A stretch of DNA of 64,000 bases from Bdellovibrionales bacterium. GTDB taxonomy: Bacteria > Pseudomonadota > Alphaproteobacteria > UBA9219. How positions within the stretch are numbered: position 1 is the first letter of the stretch; the number at the start of each line of letters is the position of its first letter. The notes beneath the pieces were generated by a model that saw nothing but the letters and a program-made list of their open reading frames with translations, made no database searches and had not been told where the DNA came from. This document shows positions 42,766-50,677 of the stretch, piece by piece. The stretch covers positions 248,001-312,000 of the forward strand of contig JBAZRW010000001.1 in the NCBI GenBank assembly GCA_041662785.1, read 5' to 3'. A program made the position numbers and the translations under genes.

Positions 42766-44070
42766 TCAGGGGAGCGTTCCCTTTTCGCCAACAACTTCCC
42801 ATTGTTCGCCCTTTTGGCGGATTTCCTTGATTTTTCCAAGGCCCTGAAGGCTTTCACCCACGGCCACGCGGCGCAATTCCTGACTTTCCTTGCCCAAGGA
42901 AACCCAAGCCGCATCCGGCGTCGCCGCCCGCAAAACCCAAGAAGGGGCAGAGGCAGAGGGTAGTGCCGGCTTTGTCTTGGCCGCTTTTTTCTTCGCGGTC
43001 TTCTTGGCGTGAGATTTAGAGGTGGCGGCTTTTTCTTTTTTCTTTACCTCCTCTACCGAAGCCATGGGCTCACGGCTTGAAAGTCCCTCTTCCACAAGGG
43101 ACACAGAGTTGGCCTGAACCAACGCGGTTTCACCTTTTTCTTCCGAAACAGGCTGTCCTTTTTTCTGCTTTTTATCTTTCAAGGCCAGTTTTTGCTCAAG
43201 CTGAGAAACCTGCTCACGCAACGTTGCTTCCTGCGACGATCCCGCGCCTTTCTTTAAAGTCTCCATTTGCGAAACAAGTTGCGCGTTTTGCTGCAAAGAA
43301 CGATCTAAATCCCCCTTTAGCGCTTCCATCTTGGCAGTCATATCGTTTAAGCGAGCTTCCCAAGCAACTTGGGGCAAGGTCTCGCTTTTCTGCTCTAAGG
43401 CCTTAATCTCTTCTTTTTTGACAGGAAGGGTTTCAGCCTTAGCCTCTTGAACGTCCTTTGTCACAGAAGGAAGGGCCGGAGCGGGCGGTAGGGGGGGGGC
43501 GACACCATTGTCGCTCGATGATAGAATTTCGCTGTTCTTTTCGACAGATTCTGGCTTTTCCGTCGGGACTTTTTCTCCCTCCTTAACGGGTAGCGCCATC
43601 GTCCCGCCACTCTCCACCTTCTTCTGGGCTTGATGGAAAAGGGCCGTCATATCAACCTTGCCTGTAGCCTCAAGGGGCTTTTCTTTCTGAGCCGCAAGAT
43701 TCTCCTTAGGCGACGGGACATTACGAATTTCTTTTATATTCATGACATTTGAAACGGGCAGAAGCTTTAGCCCCTCATCCTTGGACGAAGTCCCAAACTG
43801 AAAGTAAGCCATGCCCCCGATGATGAGCGCACCGACCCCTAAGACTCCCAAAAGAACGCCTCGGCCACGCTTAGGGGCACCACCCGCCTCTTGTTGGGAG
43901 GATTCCTCTATCATTTCATCAAGGACTTCTTCTTGTCCATCATCCTGATCATGAAAATCGTCCTCAGGGGGAAGGGCATCCTGCCACGCCTCTGTGGTGG
44001 AATCCTCGGAAGAAAATGTGTCCTCTTGAGGGGACAAGTCTTCGCCTGTTTCTGTTGGTTTATCCGTCAT
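42766..44070 (-). CDS. Bitopic coiled-coil protein in the traP/dotF position
   Basis: This 434-residue protein has an acidic cytoplasmic N-terminus (about 1-65) and one membrane helix (GVLLGVLGVGALIIGGMAYF, about 70-90). A Lys/Glu-rich linker, a coiled coil (about 240-300; WEARLNDMTAKMEALKGDLD), a Lys-rich stretch (about 340-370) and a small C-terminal domain (WVLRAATPDAAWVSLGKESQ, then LRRVAVGESLQGLGKIKEI) resembling PilP/GspC or SH3-like modules follow. The topology and its place directly after dotG suggest DotF/IcmG or TraP, but similarity is not strong enough to assign the symbol. Confidence 0.55.
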   Translation of the reverse strand: MTDKPTETGEDLSPQEDTFSSEDSTTEAWQDALPPEDDFHDQDDGQEEVLDEMIEESSQQEAGGAPKRGRGVLLGVLGVGALIIGGMAYFQFGTSSKDEGLKLLPVSNVMNIKEIRNVPSPKENLAAQKEKPLEATGKVDMTALFHQAQKKVESGGTMALPVKEGEKVPTEKPESVEKNSEILSSSDNGVAPPLPPAPALPSVTKDVQEAKAETLPVKKEEIKALEQKSETLPQVAWEARLNDMTAKMEALKGDLDRSLQQNAQLVSQMETLKKGAGSSQEATLREQVSQLEQKLALKDKKQKKGQPVSEEKGETALVQANSVSLVEEGLSSREPMASVEEVKKKEKAATSKSHAKKTAKKKAAKTKPALPSASAPSWVLRAATPDAAWVSLGKESQELRRVAVGESLQGLGKIKEIRQKGEQWEVVGEKGTLP

Positions 44071-44303
44071 AACAGATCCCTTTCATACGATAGTCACGCA
44101 AGCTGGCAGAGCCACCCAAAACCTTTAATCCCCAGTTTCGTCACCCGTCAGGTAAGAAAAGGAGCCCCTCTTAAAAACAGGAAAACAAGGTAGCCCATTC
44201 TATGGTTAGATTGAAGCTATTTTATGTTCCGCGCCCCAATAAGAGGCCAACAACAGGTCAACCCGTCAAGCCCCCCATCACAAAGAACAGGCGGCGCTAC
44301 CCC

Positions 44304-45806
44304 TTAGTATCCCCGCGAAAACGAGTTGAGCAATTGGATTTGGGAGGGGGTAAGCTTCCCTCCTGAAGGCATGTTTTGCTGGGTTTGATTGTAAGATTGC
44401 CCGCCGCCGTAGGATTCGGAAGGTGGATAATAGGCCCCATTAGCCCCCGAAGGCGCGCTTCCCATAACGCCCTTTTGCTGATAGCCCCGCAAGAGCTGCT
44501 CCCCCGTAAGCTCGCCTGAGCCCCCATAACCAGTCCCCCGCCTTGGGTCGTTTTCCGAAACAGCTTTCAAGAAGAACAGGCCCATCGGTGTTCCCACAGC
44601 AACGCGGACAAGCGTTTTGGTGTTATTGGCTTCGTTCTTAAAGAATTCGGACACCGTAGTCCCAACCTCTCCAAGGCCAGCATACAAAGCCTCTTTTGAC
44701 CCTTTTTGGGTTTGATTCGAAATAACGGTCCCATTGCTAACCGTTGTTTCAGTAGGCGTCTCGGCTAAAGCCTTGCCAAAAGCCGACGCAAAAGCACCCG
44801 CTGCAGGAAGAAGCACACGTATAAAGTAACGATGATCGACTTCAGTCGCCATGCCACCCAGGGTTGTGTCAGGATCAAGAGCCAGCGCATCAATCGCATA
44901 CTCTTTGCCCTTGTAGGTAACTAAATTAAAGGTCAGAACCAAGTAGTTATTCATAACCTGAAATTTTCCAATCGCCCTTCCCCCAGAAAGAGGCCCAGAC
45001 AATATCTGCGCCAGAATGGGCCCCGGAACATCTGAGTTTGCCTCAGTCAAAAGCTGGGCATAGTTGACCGTTCCTGCCGAAACGATAGCCTTTTTGACGT
45101 CAGCAGGATTGACCACGCCCGAAGAAGTCATGTTCTCCGATTTCATGGACTGCTCTTTTTGAAGGAGCGCCTCTGTGGCCGGAGGCACTGCCCCTGCAAC
45201 AATCTTTGCATGGGAGGGTGTCCAACTCTCCATCAATTGCTGCATTTGTTTTTGCATGGCCTTGGCCAAAGACTCATCGTCAGCGGCATTGCCACCGCGC
45301 TGGTTCATCTGCATTTGCTGCTGCATAAGCTGGAGTTGTTGATTGTTTTGTTTTTGTTGGGCGGCCATTTCTTGCTTAAGACGTTCGGTCTCGGCCTTAA
45401 ACTCGACCAATGGGTCTTTTCTCTTGTCCGTTAGATCGGAAACATCATGCCCCGTGGGCGTTGGCATCGCGCTTCCGCCTTCCGTCAGTGCCCTGCCAAC
45501 ACGCTGCGCATTGGCCTTATCATTTTGCTCGATAAAGAACGGCGTGGCGGAGCCACCCGGCGCTTCATTAAGAGAGGGCGGTTTCGCTAATTGGGATGGG
45601 GTCGCCTCTGGCTTACTGGAAAAAGAACCCAAAGCCCCCGCCAGAGCTACACCAACAAAACCCATAATAACGAGCAATTTGACAATGGGCTTATTCTTGA
45701 CTGTTTCGAAAAAGCCCTTTTTAGCCTCCGCAGAACCCCCAAAGGATTCGTGAGAATCCATTGGGTCAAATTGATCCTGATCAAACTCATCCGTGTTATT
45801 TGTCAT
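44304..45806 (-). CDS. dotG: DotG/IcmE (TraO) core-channel protein
   Basis: This 500-residue inner-membrane-anchored protein has a helix at about 35-53 and a Gln/Met-rich coiled region (about 135-175). The conserved C-terminal VirB10/TrbI-like domain (about 225-430) contains ILAQILSGPLSGGRAIGKFQ, then YAIDALALDPDTTLGGMATE and VRVAVGTPMGLFFLKAV. DotG spans the envelope and forms the channel with DotH/C/D. It lacks the long pentapeptide-repeat region of Legionella DotG (about 1050 residues) and is closer in size to IncI TraO. It overlaps dotH by 11 bases. Confidence 0.88.
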   Translation of the reverse strand: MTNNTDEFDQDQFDPMDSHESFGGSAEAKKGFFETVKNKPIVKLLVIMGFVGVALAGALGSFSSKPEATPSQLAKPPSLNEAPGGSATPFFIEQNDKANAQRVGRALTEGGSAMPTPTGHDVSDLTDKRKDPLVEFKAETERLKQEMAAQQKQNNQQLQLMQQQMQMNQRGGNAADDESLAKAMQKQMQQLMESWTPSHAKIVAGAVPPATEALLQKEQSMKSENMTSSGVVNPADVKKAIVSAGTVNYAQLLTEANSDVPGPILAQILSGPLSGGRAIGKFQVMNNYLVLTFNLVTYKGKEYAIDALALDPDTTLGGMATEVDHRYFIRVLLPAAGAFASAFGKALAETPTETTVSNGTVISNQTQKGSKEALYAGLGEVGTTVSEFFKNEANNTKTLVRVAVGTPMGLFFLKAVSENDPRRGTGYGGSGELTGEQLLRGYQQKGVMGSAPSGANGAYYPPSESYGGGQSYNQTQQNMPSGGKLTPSQIQLLNSFSRGY

Positions 45807-46893
45807 GGCCGTCTTCCCGCATGAGGCGCGCTCTTATCATGGCACCATTATCCGACATTAAGAGAACAGGGGCGTTCCCAATTTCATAAACCGTCATTCC
45901 ATCCGACGATGCGGCACTGGCATTCCACGCCGGAGACAAGAGAGCCAGCGGCGTCCGAACATAAACGCGCTCGCCGACCTGCCACGCCATGGTTCTTGCA
46001 TCCACGCCGCCAACTTTAAGCCTTTGGGCATTGGCAGGAGGCGCGTTTTCAAGAATCATAGAAAGCATTTCGTCGCCTGCAACGGGGCCTTTGTGACGAT
46101 GTTCTATCAAAGGAGACTTGGCATTCGGCCCAAGGCTTGGAACCCGCGCATCAAAACGCATATGGAAAGTTGGCCCACCAGACGATAGGCGGAAAATAAT
46201 CGGCGTCGACAGCCCTTTGAGTAAAATGGACAGATTACCCGTTCCAAAACGCGTCAAAGGCACAACACGGACAACGTGTGATCCTGCCTGTGTTGGCGTT
46301 ACCTCGAAATTCCCACCGACACCAACATCAAGGATGGGCCATGGCTCGCCGGTCATGTCAATAATATCAATCGTCGTCACATAACCCGCTGCCAAATTGA
46401 TTTGCGGCGGTTCGCCACTGGGATCCAATGAAATGCCGACGACCTTAACCTCACCCTTGGGCGTGCCTGTGTGAGGCGGAAGGGCTGCCTCTTGTGTCGA
46501 TTCCAGCTTTTGCATGAAATCACGAACCTGATCGGGCGATAAAGGCAAAAGTCCTTGCGTCGCACGGCCATAGGACTTGCGATTATGTTCTTCTTCTCTT
46601 TTTGTCTGTTCTTCTGCGGCGCGCGCTGCCGCCTCTTCGGCCTGCTGCTCAAGATTCAACTGATCGGTTACCCCCTCGCTTAGGGGAGGCATTCCGGGCA
46701 AATCAATGCCATCTGTTGTCAAAGAAGACTTTTCTGCGCTCTTCTCTTCTTTATTCGTGCCTTTGGCGGCCCCTTCTGCCGAAGCCAGCGCGGCGCGAAC
46801 CGATGCCGACAAAGAGGGTGGAACCTTGTCTTGCGCCCAAGAGGAGGCGCTTAAGACAACGAGAAGAACAAGCCCCCCAGCCACACTTTGCAT
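45796..46893 (-). CDS. dotH: DotH/IcmK (TraN) outer-membrane core protein
   Basis: This protein of about 365 residues has a signal peptide (MQSVAGGLVLLVVLSASSWA) and a Glu/Arg-rich coiled segment (about 75-110). The conserved DotH domain follows: PPQINLAAGYVTTIDIIDMT, GEPWPILDVGVGG, SHVVRVVPLTRFGTGNLSIL and LLMSDNGAMIRARL. It forms the outer-membrane ring with DotC and DotD, which are encoded 22 kb away. The start at 46893 is chosen because the leader begins there. Confidence 0.88.
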   Translation of the reverse strand: MQSVAGGLVLLVVLSASSWAQDKVPPSLSASVRAALASAEGAAKGTNKEEKSAEKSSLTTDGIDLPGMPPLSEGVTDQLNLEQQAEEAAARAAEEQTKREEEHNRKSYGRATQGLLPLSPDQVRDFMQKLESTQEAALPPHTGTPKGEVKVVGISLDPSGEPPQINLAAGYVTTIDIIDMTGEPWPILDVGVGGNFEVTPTQAGSHVVRVVPLTRFGTGNLSILLKGLSTPIIFRLSSGGPTFHMRFDARVPSLGPNAKSPLIEHRHKGPVAGDEMLSMILENAPPANAQRLKVGGVDARTMAWQVGERVYVRTPLALLSPAWNASAASSDGMTVYEIGNAPVLLMSDNGAMIRARLMREDGHDK

Positions 46894-47109
46894 GGTTGAC
46901 GCCTGTGAAATACGTCCGGTTTTACAAAACAAAGGACATCCCCGAATCAGTGTAAATCATTCAAACTCTCCTTAGCGCATTCTCACCAAATCAGTGTTAA
47001 TATAAAGTTTATGAATTTTATTTGTTGGCCCACATACTGTGGCTCTTTTGTCTCGGTAAAAACCAACGCTCGTCCCCTTTTCGCACCGCCCCATCCTATT
47101 GGGGCGTTT

Positions 47110-47880
47110 CTACATGAACTTCCAAGCTTTAATACCAATCCCTGTAGGATTTTGTTTTCCAGACACCCTGACGATCGTCAACCGAACAATACCCTTATTA
47201 GCCGATGAAACATTATTATTCGTCGTGTAAGTCATGATGACGGGCATTTCGACAACCCATTTGTAGGTCTTTTCCTCTCCGTTATACTCATCATCCTCTT
47301 CCATGCCTTTAGAGACAATGACGGGCGCGTCCGTGGGAACGGTTGTGAGAACCAGTTGGCGCATTTTGAAGCCCTCGCGCATTTTCTGCTCTATCAGGGC
47401 ATCAAGAAAGCTTTGCCAGCCCTGATCCGTAAACCGTTTGCGTTGGGCCAGAATACGTTGATCGAAGTCGCCGAACCCAAACGTCATGATTTCTGTGATG
47501 CCCGTCGCGGCCCACGATAGAACCGCTTGGTCTGTCTGATTGGGCTCCAACAAAGAAAACATAGGTGTCTCTTTTTTATCGTCAGCAAGACGAATATATT
47601 GGTAGGTCGGGCGCAAAAGAGGCGCCAAAAGAACATTAAGAAAAACGAGGCCCAAGACAATATACATGTGCCTTTGCACGCGTGATATTATCTTTTTGAA
47701 CCGGATGCGTTCGGCTTTTGGCTCAACGGGGTCTTTTTCTGTAAGCGGGTCATCCCGAAGAAACCCCGTTATCCTTGTAAGCCAAGGCGCGTGCTTTAAC
47801 CCAAGACCAACAGACACCTTTGAGGAAGCGTCCTTCGCAGGCGGCTCTTCTGGCAAAGGAGGAAGGGAAGATTCAGCCAC
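47110..47880 (-). CDS. Second DotI/IcmL (TraM)-family protein with N-terminal extension
   Basis: This protein of about 256 residues has a Pro/Glu-rich cytoplasmic extension (about 1-65), one helix (about 78-98; IVLGLVFLNVLLAPLL) and the DotI periplasmic domain (SWAATGITEIMTFGFGDFDQ, FTDQGWQSFLDALIEQ). The GTG at 47880 is the likely start, because AAGGAG lies six bases before it and the upstream gene stops two bases earlier. DotI and its partner form an inner-membrane complex of type IVB systems. Here both partners have complete periplasmic domains. Confidence 0.85.
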   Translation of the reverse strand: MAESSLPPLPEEPPAKDASSKVSVGLGLKHAPWLTRITGFLRDDPLTEKDPVEPKAERIRFKKIISRVQRHMYIVLGLVFLNVLLAPLLRPTYQYIRLADDKKETPMFSLLEPNQTDQAVLSWAATGITEIMTFGFGDFDQRILAQRKRFTDQGWQSFLDALIEQKMREGFKMRQLVLTTVPTDAPVIVSKGMEEDDEYNGEEKTYKWVVEMPVIMTYTTNNNVSSANKGIVRLTIVRVSGKQNPTGIGIKAWKFM

Positions 47881-47882
47881 GA

Positions 47883-48515
47883 TTAGCTCCTTGGAACGGC
47901 GATCCACTGCTCAATGCTGATGCCCTCCGGGCTTTGCAGCGTCGAAACACGCACAATCTGAAGGACAAGCGTGGCCTGTATGGGGGCGGGCGTTTCTTGA
48001 CCATCGAATTTGATGGAAACAGGAAACTGGAGATACCACGTATAAACGCCTTGGTTGTCCAACGCCTTTTTAACTTCAGGTGCGGCTTCGATCTGCATCG
48101 AAACCGTCAGCTTCCGCGCCTCAATAGCCTCAAGGATACGCGCCTCACGCATCGCCTTTGTGAAGCTTTCCCACCCAGTCGCCGTAAAATTCGTAGAAGA
48201 AGCCTGAAGCCTTTGGCGGAAATCGTTGTACCCAAAACGCATGACCTCTTGCGCACGACCCGCCGCCCACGCCACAACATCGCCACGCGAGCGATAAGGC
48301 TCGTTAAGCGGCACAATGTTGATGATGCGGCCATCAGAGGTCGTGGCAAAATAAATGCGGCGCGTTTCCATCGAGAGAAGCATCGCAATAATGGCGGCAA
48401 TCAGCAGCACGATAGACAGGCTTTGAACAAGGCTGATGCGGACAAGCAGCCTGTAGCCATCACGATAAAACACATTGCGCGATAGAACCGTCGAAACAGC
48501 ATCCGATAACGACAT
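47883..48515 (-). CDS. dotI: DotI/IcmL (TraM) inner-membrane complex protein
   Basis: This 210-residue protein has a single helix (about 25-48; ISLVQSLSIVLLIAAIIAML) and a DotI periplasmic domain: VVAWAAGRAQEVMRFGYNDF, then FTATGWESFTKAMREA and WYLQFPVSIKF. The central motif (RFGYNDFRQRL) is shared with the following paralogue (FGFGDFDQRI). A good AAGGGG site precedes the ATG. It is the first dot gene of this block, downstream of the GcrA-like regulator gene. Confidence 0.88.
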   Translation of the reverse strand: MSLSDAVSTVLSRNVFYRDGYRLLVRISLVQSLSIVLLIAAIIAMLLSMETRRIYFATTSDGRIINIVPLNEPYRSRGDVVAWAAGRAQEVMRFGYNDFRQRLQASSTNFTATGWESFTKAMREARILEAIEARKLTVSMQIEAAPEVKKALDNQGVYTWYLQFPVSIKFDGQETPAPIQATLVLQIVRVSTLQSPEGISIEQWIAVPRS

Positions 48516-48582
48516 TGAACCCCCTTACAACCCTTCTTGCCCGAAAGACAACGACATGCGCGTCCTTTACCAAAGGCGTTCT

Positions 48583-49086
48583 TTAACTGGTCACACGAAA
48601 CGTAAAGTCTGGCGTGCTACTTCCCGTTGCATATTCCGCCGAGCCCTTACAGCTTTGACAGATGCGATTAAACCGCCCCAATGATTGAAACTTGTTTAAA
48701 CACATCAAACAAACACGCATCGAAATTTGCGGTGGTGCATAAGTATCACCGCCGCCCAAATCCGTGGGGACAACAACTTTAACCCGTGGGGCTTTCGTCA
48801 CAATCCGCCGTGGGGCATCCGTTCTTTTATAACCCCGCTTACGTCCCGGAGCCGAGCGCCGTGGAAGACCCAAACGCGCCGCCCGCGTCATAATCGCGGC
48901 GACCGAACGGCCAAGCTCATCCGCGATAGCCTCAGGCGTTTTGTTGTCATTCCACAAAAGACGAAGCGTTTCGTCTTGATCAAGCCATGAGGGGCCAGAA
49001 GGCAAGGGCGTTTCCGCAGAACCCTGCGCCTCGGCTCCTTGAGCCGCTGTTTCAACAAAGGGTGGTGACGACGAATCAGTAGTCAT
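48583..49086 (-). CDS. GcrA-like DNA-binding protein with C-terminal zinc motif
   Basis: This 167-residue protein has a GcrA-type helix-turn-helix (about 32-75; WLDQDETLRLLWNDNKTPEA, IADELGRSVAAIMTRAARLG). A basic linker (about 76-110) is followed by a C-terminal Cys4 motif CLMCLNKFQSLGRFNRICQS (CxxC...CxxC). GcrA is a cell-cycle transcription factor in alphaproteobacteria that works with sigma-70. This one differs by its zinc motif and may be a specialised regulator. It precedes the dotI-dotH-dotG block by 67 bases, so it could control or be cotranscribed with it. Confidence 0.7.
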   Translation of the reverse strand: MTTDSSSPPFVETAAQGAEAQGSAETPLPSGPSWLDQDETLRLLWNDNKTPEAIADELGRSVAAIMTRAARLGLPRRSAPGRKRGYKRTDAPRRIVTKAPRVKVVVPTDLGGGDTYAPPQISMRVCLMCLNKFQSLGRFNRICQSCKGSAEYATGSSTPDFTFRVTS

Positions 49087-49152
49087 TTCAGCTTTCCTGC
49101 TAACCTGTTTTCAAATAAGGGAAAAAACCTGAGGAAACCAATAGCACGTTTT

Positions 49153-49167
49153 GTGAAAGTATTTCAC
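49153..49167. promoter_or_regulatory. Inverted repeat upstream of the GcrA-like gene
   Basis: GTGAAAGTATTTCAC has 6-base perfect arms and a 3-base centre and lies about 67 bases before the start codon at 49086. It may be an operator, possibly for autoregulation. Confidence 0.35.
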
Positions 49168-49192
49168 GAAATAACGCCAAAAGTATCAAATT

Positions 49193-50611
49193 TTAATTAA
49201 CGAGCCCTATGCGCCTTAGGACCTCGCTCTTCCCTAAGAGGGCTGCTGCCGTAAAGATGGGGGGCGACACCCCCCGTCCCGTCAGGGCCGCCCGCAAGGG
49301 CTGGGCCACAGCGCCCAGTTTCAGGCCATTTTCTTCAGCATAAGCGCGGAACGCCCCCTCAAGAGCATCATGCGTAAATGGCTCCAACGCCTCGATCCGC
49401 TCAGCCAGTGCGACCAAAAGGGCCTTGGCTTCCGGCGTCAGGATTTTCAAAGCTTTTTCGTCAGGCTCTAAAACGTCAAAATAAAACTGCGCGGCCTCGG
49501 CAATCTCGGTCAAAAGCTGAACGCGCGGCTTGATGTCGGGCAAGGCTTTTTCTAACAAGGCTTGCTCGCTCTCGCCCACCGCTCGACCTAATTTCATTTC
49601 CAAGAAAGGCAGCGTTAAGGCCGCGAGCCTTGCGTCCTCCATCTGGCCGATATAGTGCGCGTTCAAATGATTAAGCTTGGCGAAGTCAAACCGCGCAGGC
49701 GAGCGCCCGACACCATCGAAATCAAACCATTCAATCGCCTGCTTGGTCGAGATGATCTCGTCATCACCATGCCCCCAGCAAAGGCGAAGCAGGTAATTAC
49801 GGATCGCTTCGGGCAAATAGCCACGATCACGATAGTCCGACACGGCAGGCGCGCCGTGCCGCTTGGAAAGCTTGGCCCCATCCGGCCCCAAAATCATCGG
49901 CAAATGCGCGAAGGTCGGGACATCCCACCCCATCGCCTTATAAATCTGAACCTGCCGGAACGTGTTGGTAAAATGGTCATCGCCGCGGATAACGTGCGTG
50001 ATGCCCATATCGTGATCATCCACGACAACGGCCAACATATAAGTCGGCGAGCCATCAGCGCGGAGCAAAATCATATCGTCAAGCTGCGCGTTTTGAACGG
50101 TGACATGCCCCAGCACTTTGTCGTCAACGACCGTCTCGCCCGTTTGCGGCGCTTTCAAGCGGATCACGGGCTTCACGCCTTCGGGCGCATCGCTGGCAGG
50201 GCGGTCACGCCAACGGCCATCATATTTTTGCGGCAGACCCTTTTCCTTTTGCTCGGTACGCATCGCATCAAGCTCTTGCGGCGAGGCATAACAGTAATAA
50301 GCCGTTCCGTTCGCCAGCATTTGCTGCGCAACCTCCCTATGGCGGGAGGCCATATCAAACTGGGAATAATAATGCTTTCCATGGTTCAACGAAGGATCGT
50401 TGTTGTCCCAATCCATGCCCAGCCACGTCATGCCATCCAGAATGGTTTGAACGGATTCAGGCGTTGAGCGTTGGCGGTCGGTGTCTTCCACCCGCATCAG
50501 GAACTTGCCTCCCGTGTGACGCGCGTAAAGCCAATTGAAAAGCGCGGTGCGAGCCCCCCCGATATGAAGGAATCCGGTGGGCGAAGGGGCAAAGCGAACA
50601 ACAACAGACAT
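49193..50611 (-). CDS. gltX: Glutamyl-tRNA synthetase
   Basis: This enzyme charges tRNA-Glu (or, in some bacteria, tRNA-Gln as well) with glutamate in the cytoplasm. The 472-residue class I synthetase has the HIGH-type signature in FAPSPTGFLHIGGARTALFN (about 7-26), the KMSKS-type KLSKRHGAPA (about 240) and the anticodon-binding helical domain (about 320-470). The start at 50611 (MSVVVRF) is used; a TTG at 50617 would add two residues. It is divergent from comEC with 66 bases between them. Confidence 0.95.
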   Translation of the reverse strand: MSVVVRFAPSPTGFLHIGGARTALFNWLYARHTGGKFLMRVEDTDRQRSTPESVQTILDGMTWLGMDWDNNDPSLNHGKHYYSQFDMASRHREVAQQMLANGTAYYCYASPQELDAMRTEQKEKGLPQKYDGRWRDRPASDAPEGVKPVIRLKAPQTGETVVDDKVLGHVTVQNAQLDDMILLRADGSPTYMLAVVVDDHDMGITHVIRGDDHFTNTFRQVQIYKAMGWDVPTFAHLPMILGPDGAKLSKRHGAPAVSDYRDRGYLPEAIRNYLLRLCWGHGDDEIISTKQAIEWFDFDGVGRSPARFDFAKLNHLNAHYIGQMEDARLAALTLPFLEMKLGRAVGESEQALLEKALPDIKPRVQLLTEIAEAAQFYFDVLEPDEKALKILTPEAKALLVALAERIEALEPFTHDALEGAFRAYAEENGLKLGAVAQPLRAALTGRGVSPPIFTAAALLGKSEVLRRIGLVN

Positions 50612-50677
50612 GGGCAAGACAACCGTACAAAAATTGTTTATATTTCCAGCAATCTAATACCTTATCTGAGTCTCCTT

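Noticed and set aside
47081..47120. CGCCCC-N8-GGGGCG hairpin near the end of the second dotI
   Set aside because: It overlaps the 3' end of the gene, and the T-rich side is on the wrong strand to terminate it.
50471..50677. Upstream extension of the comEC reading frame
   Set aside because: It lies within and antisense to gltX and lacks membrane character; the GTG at 50678 is a better start.
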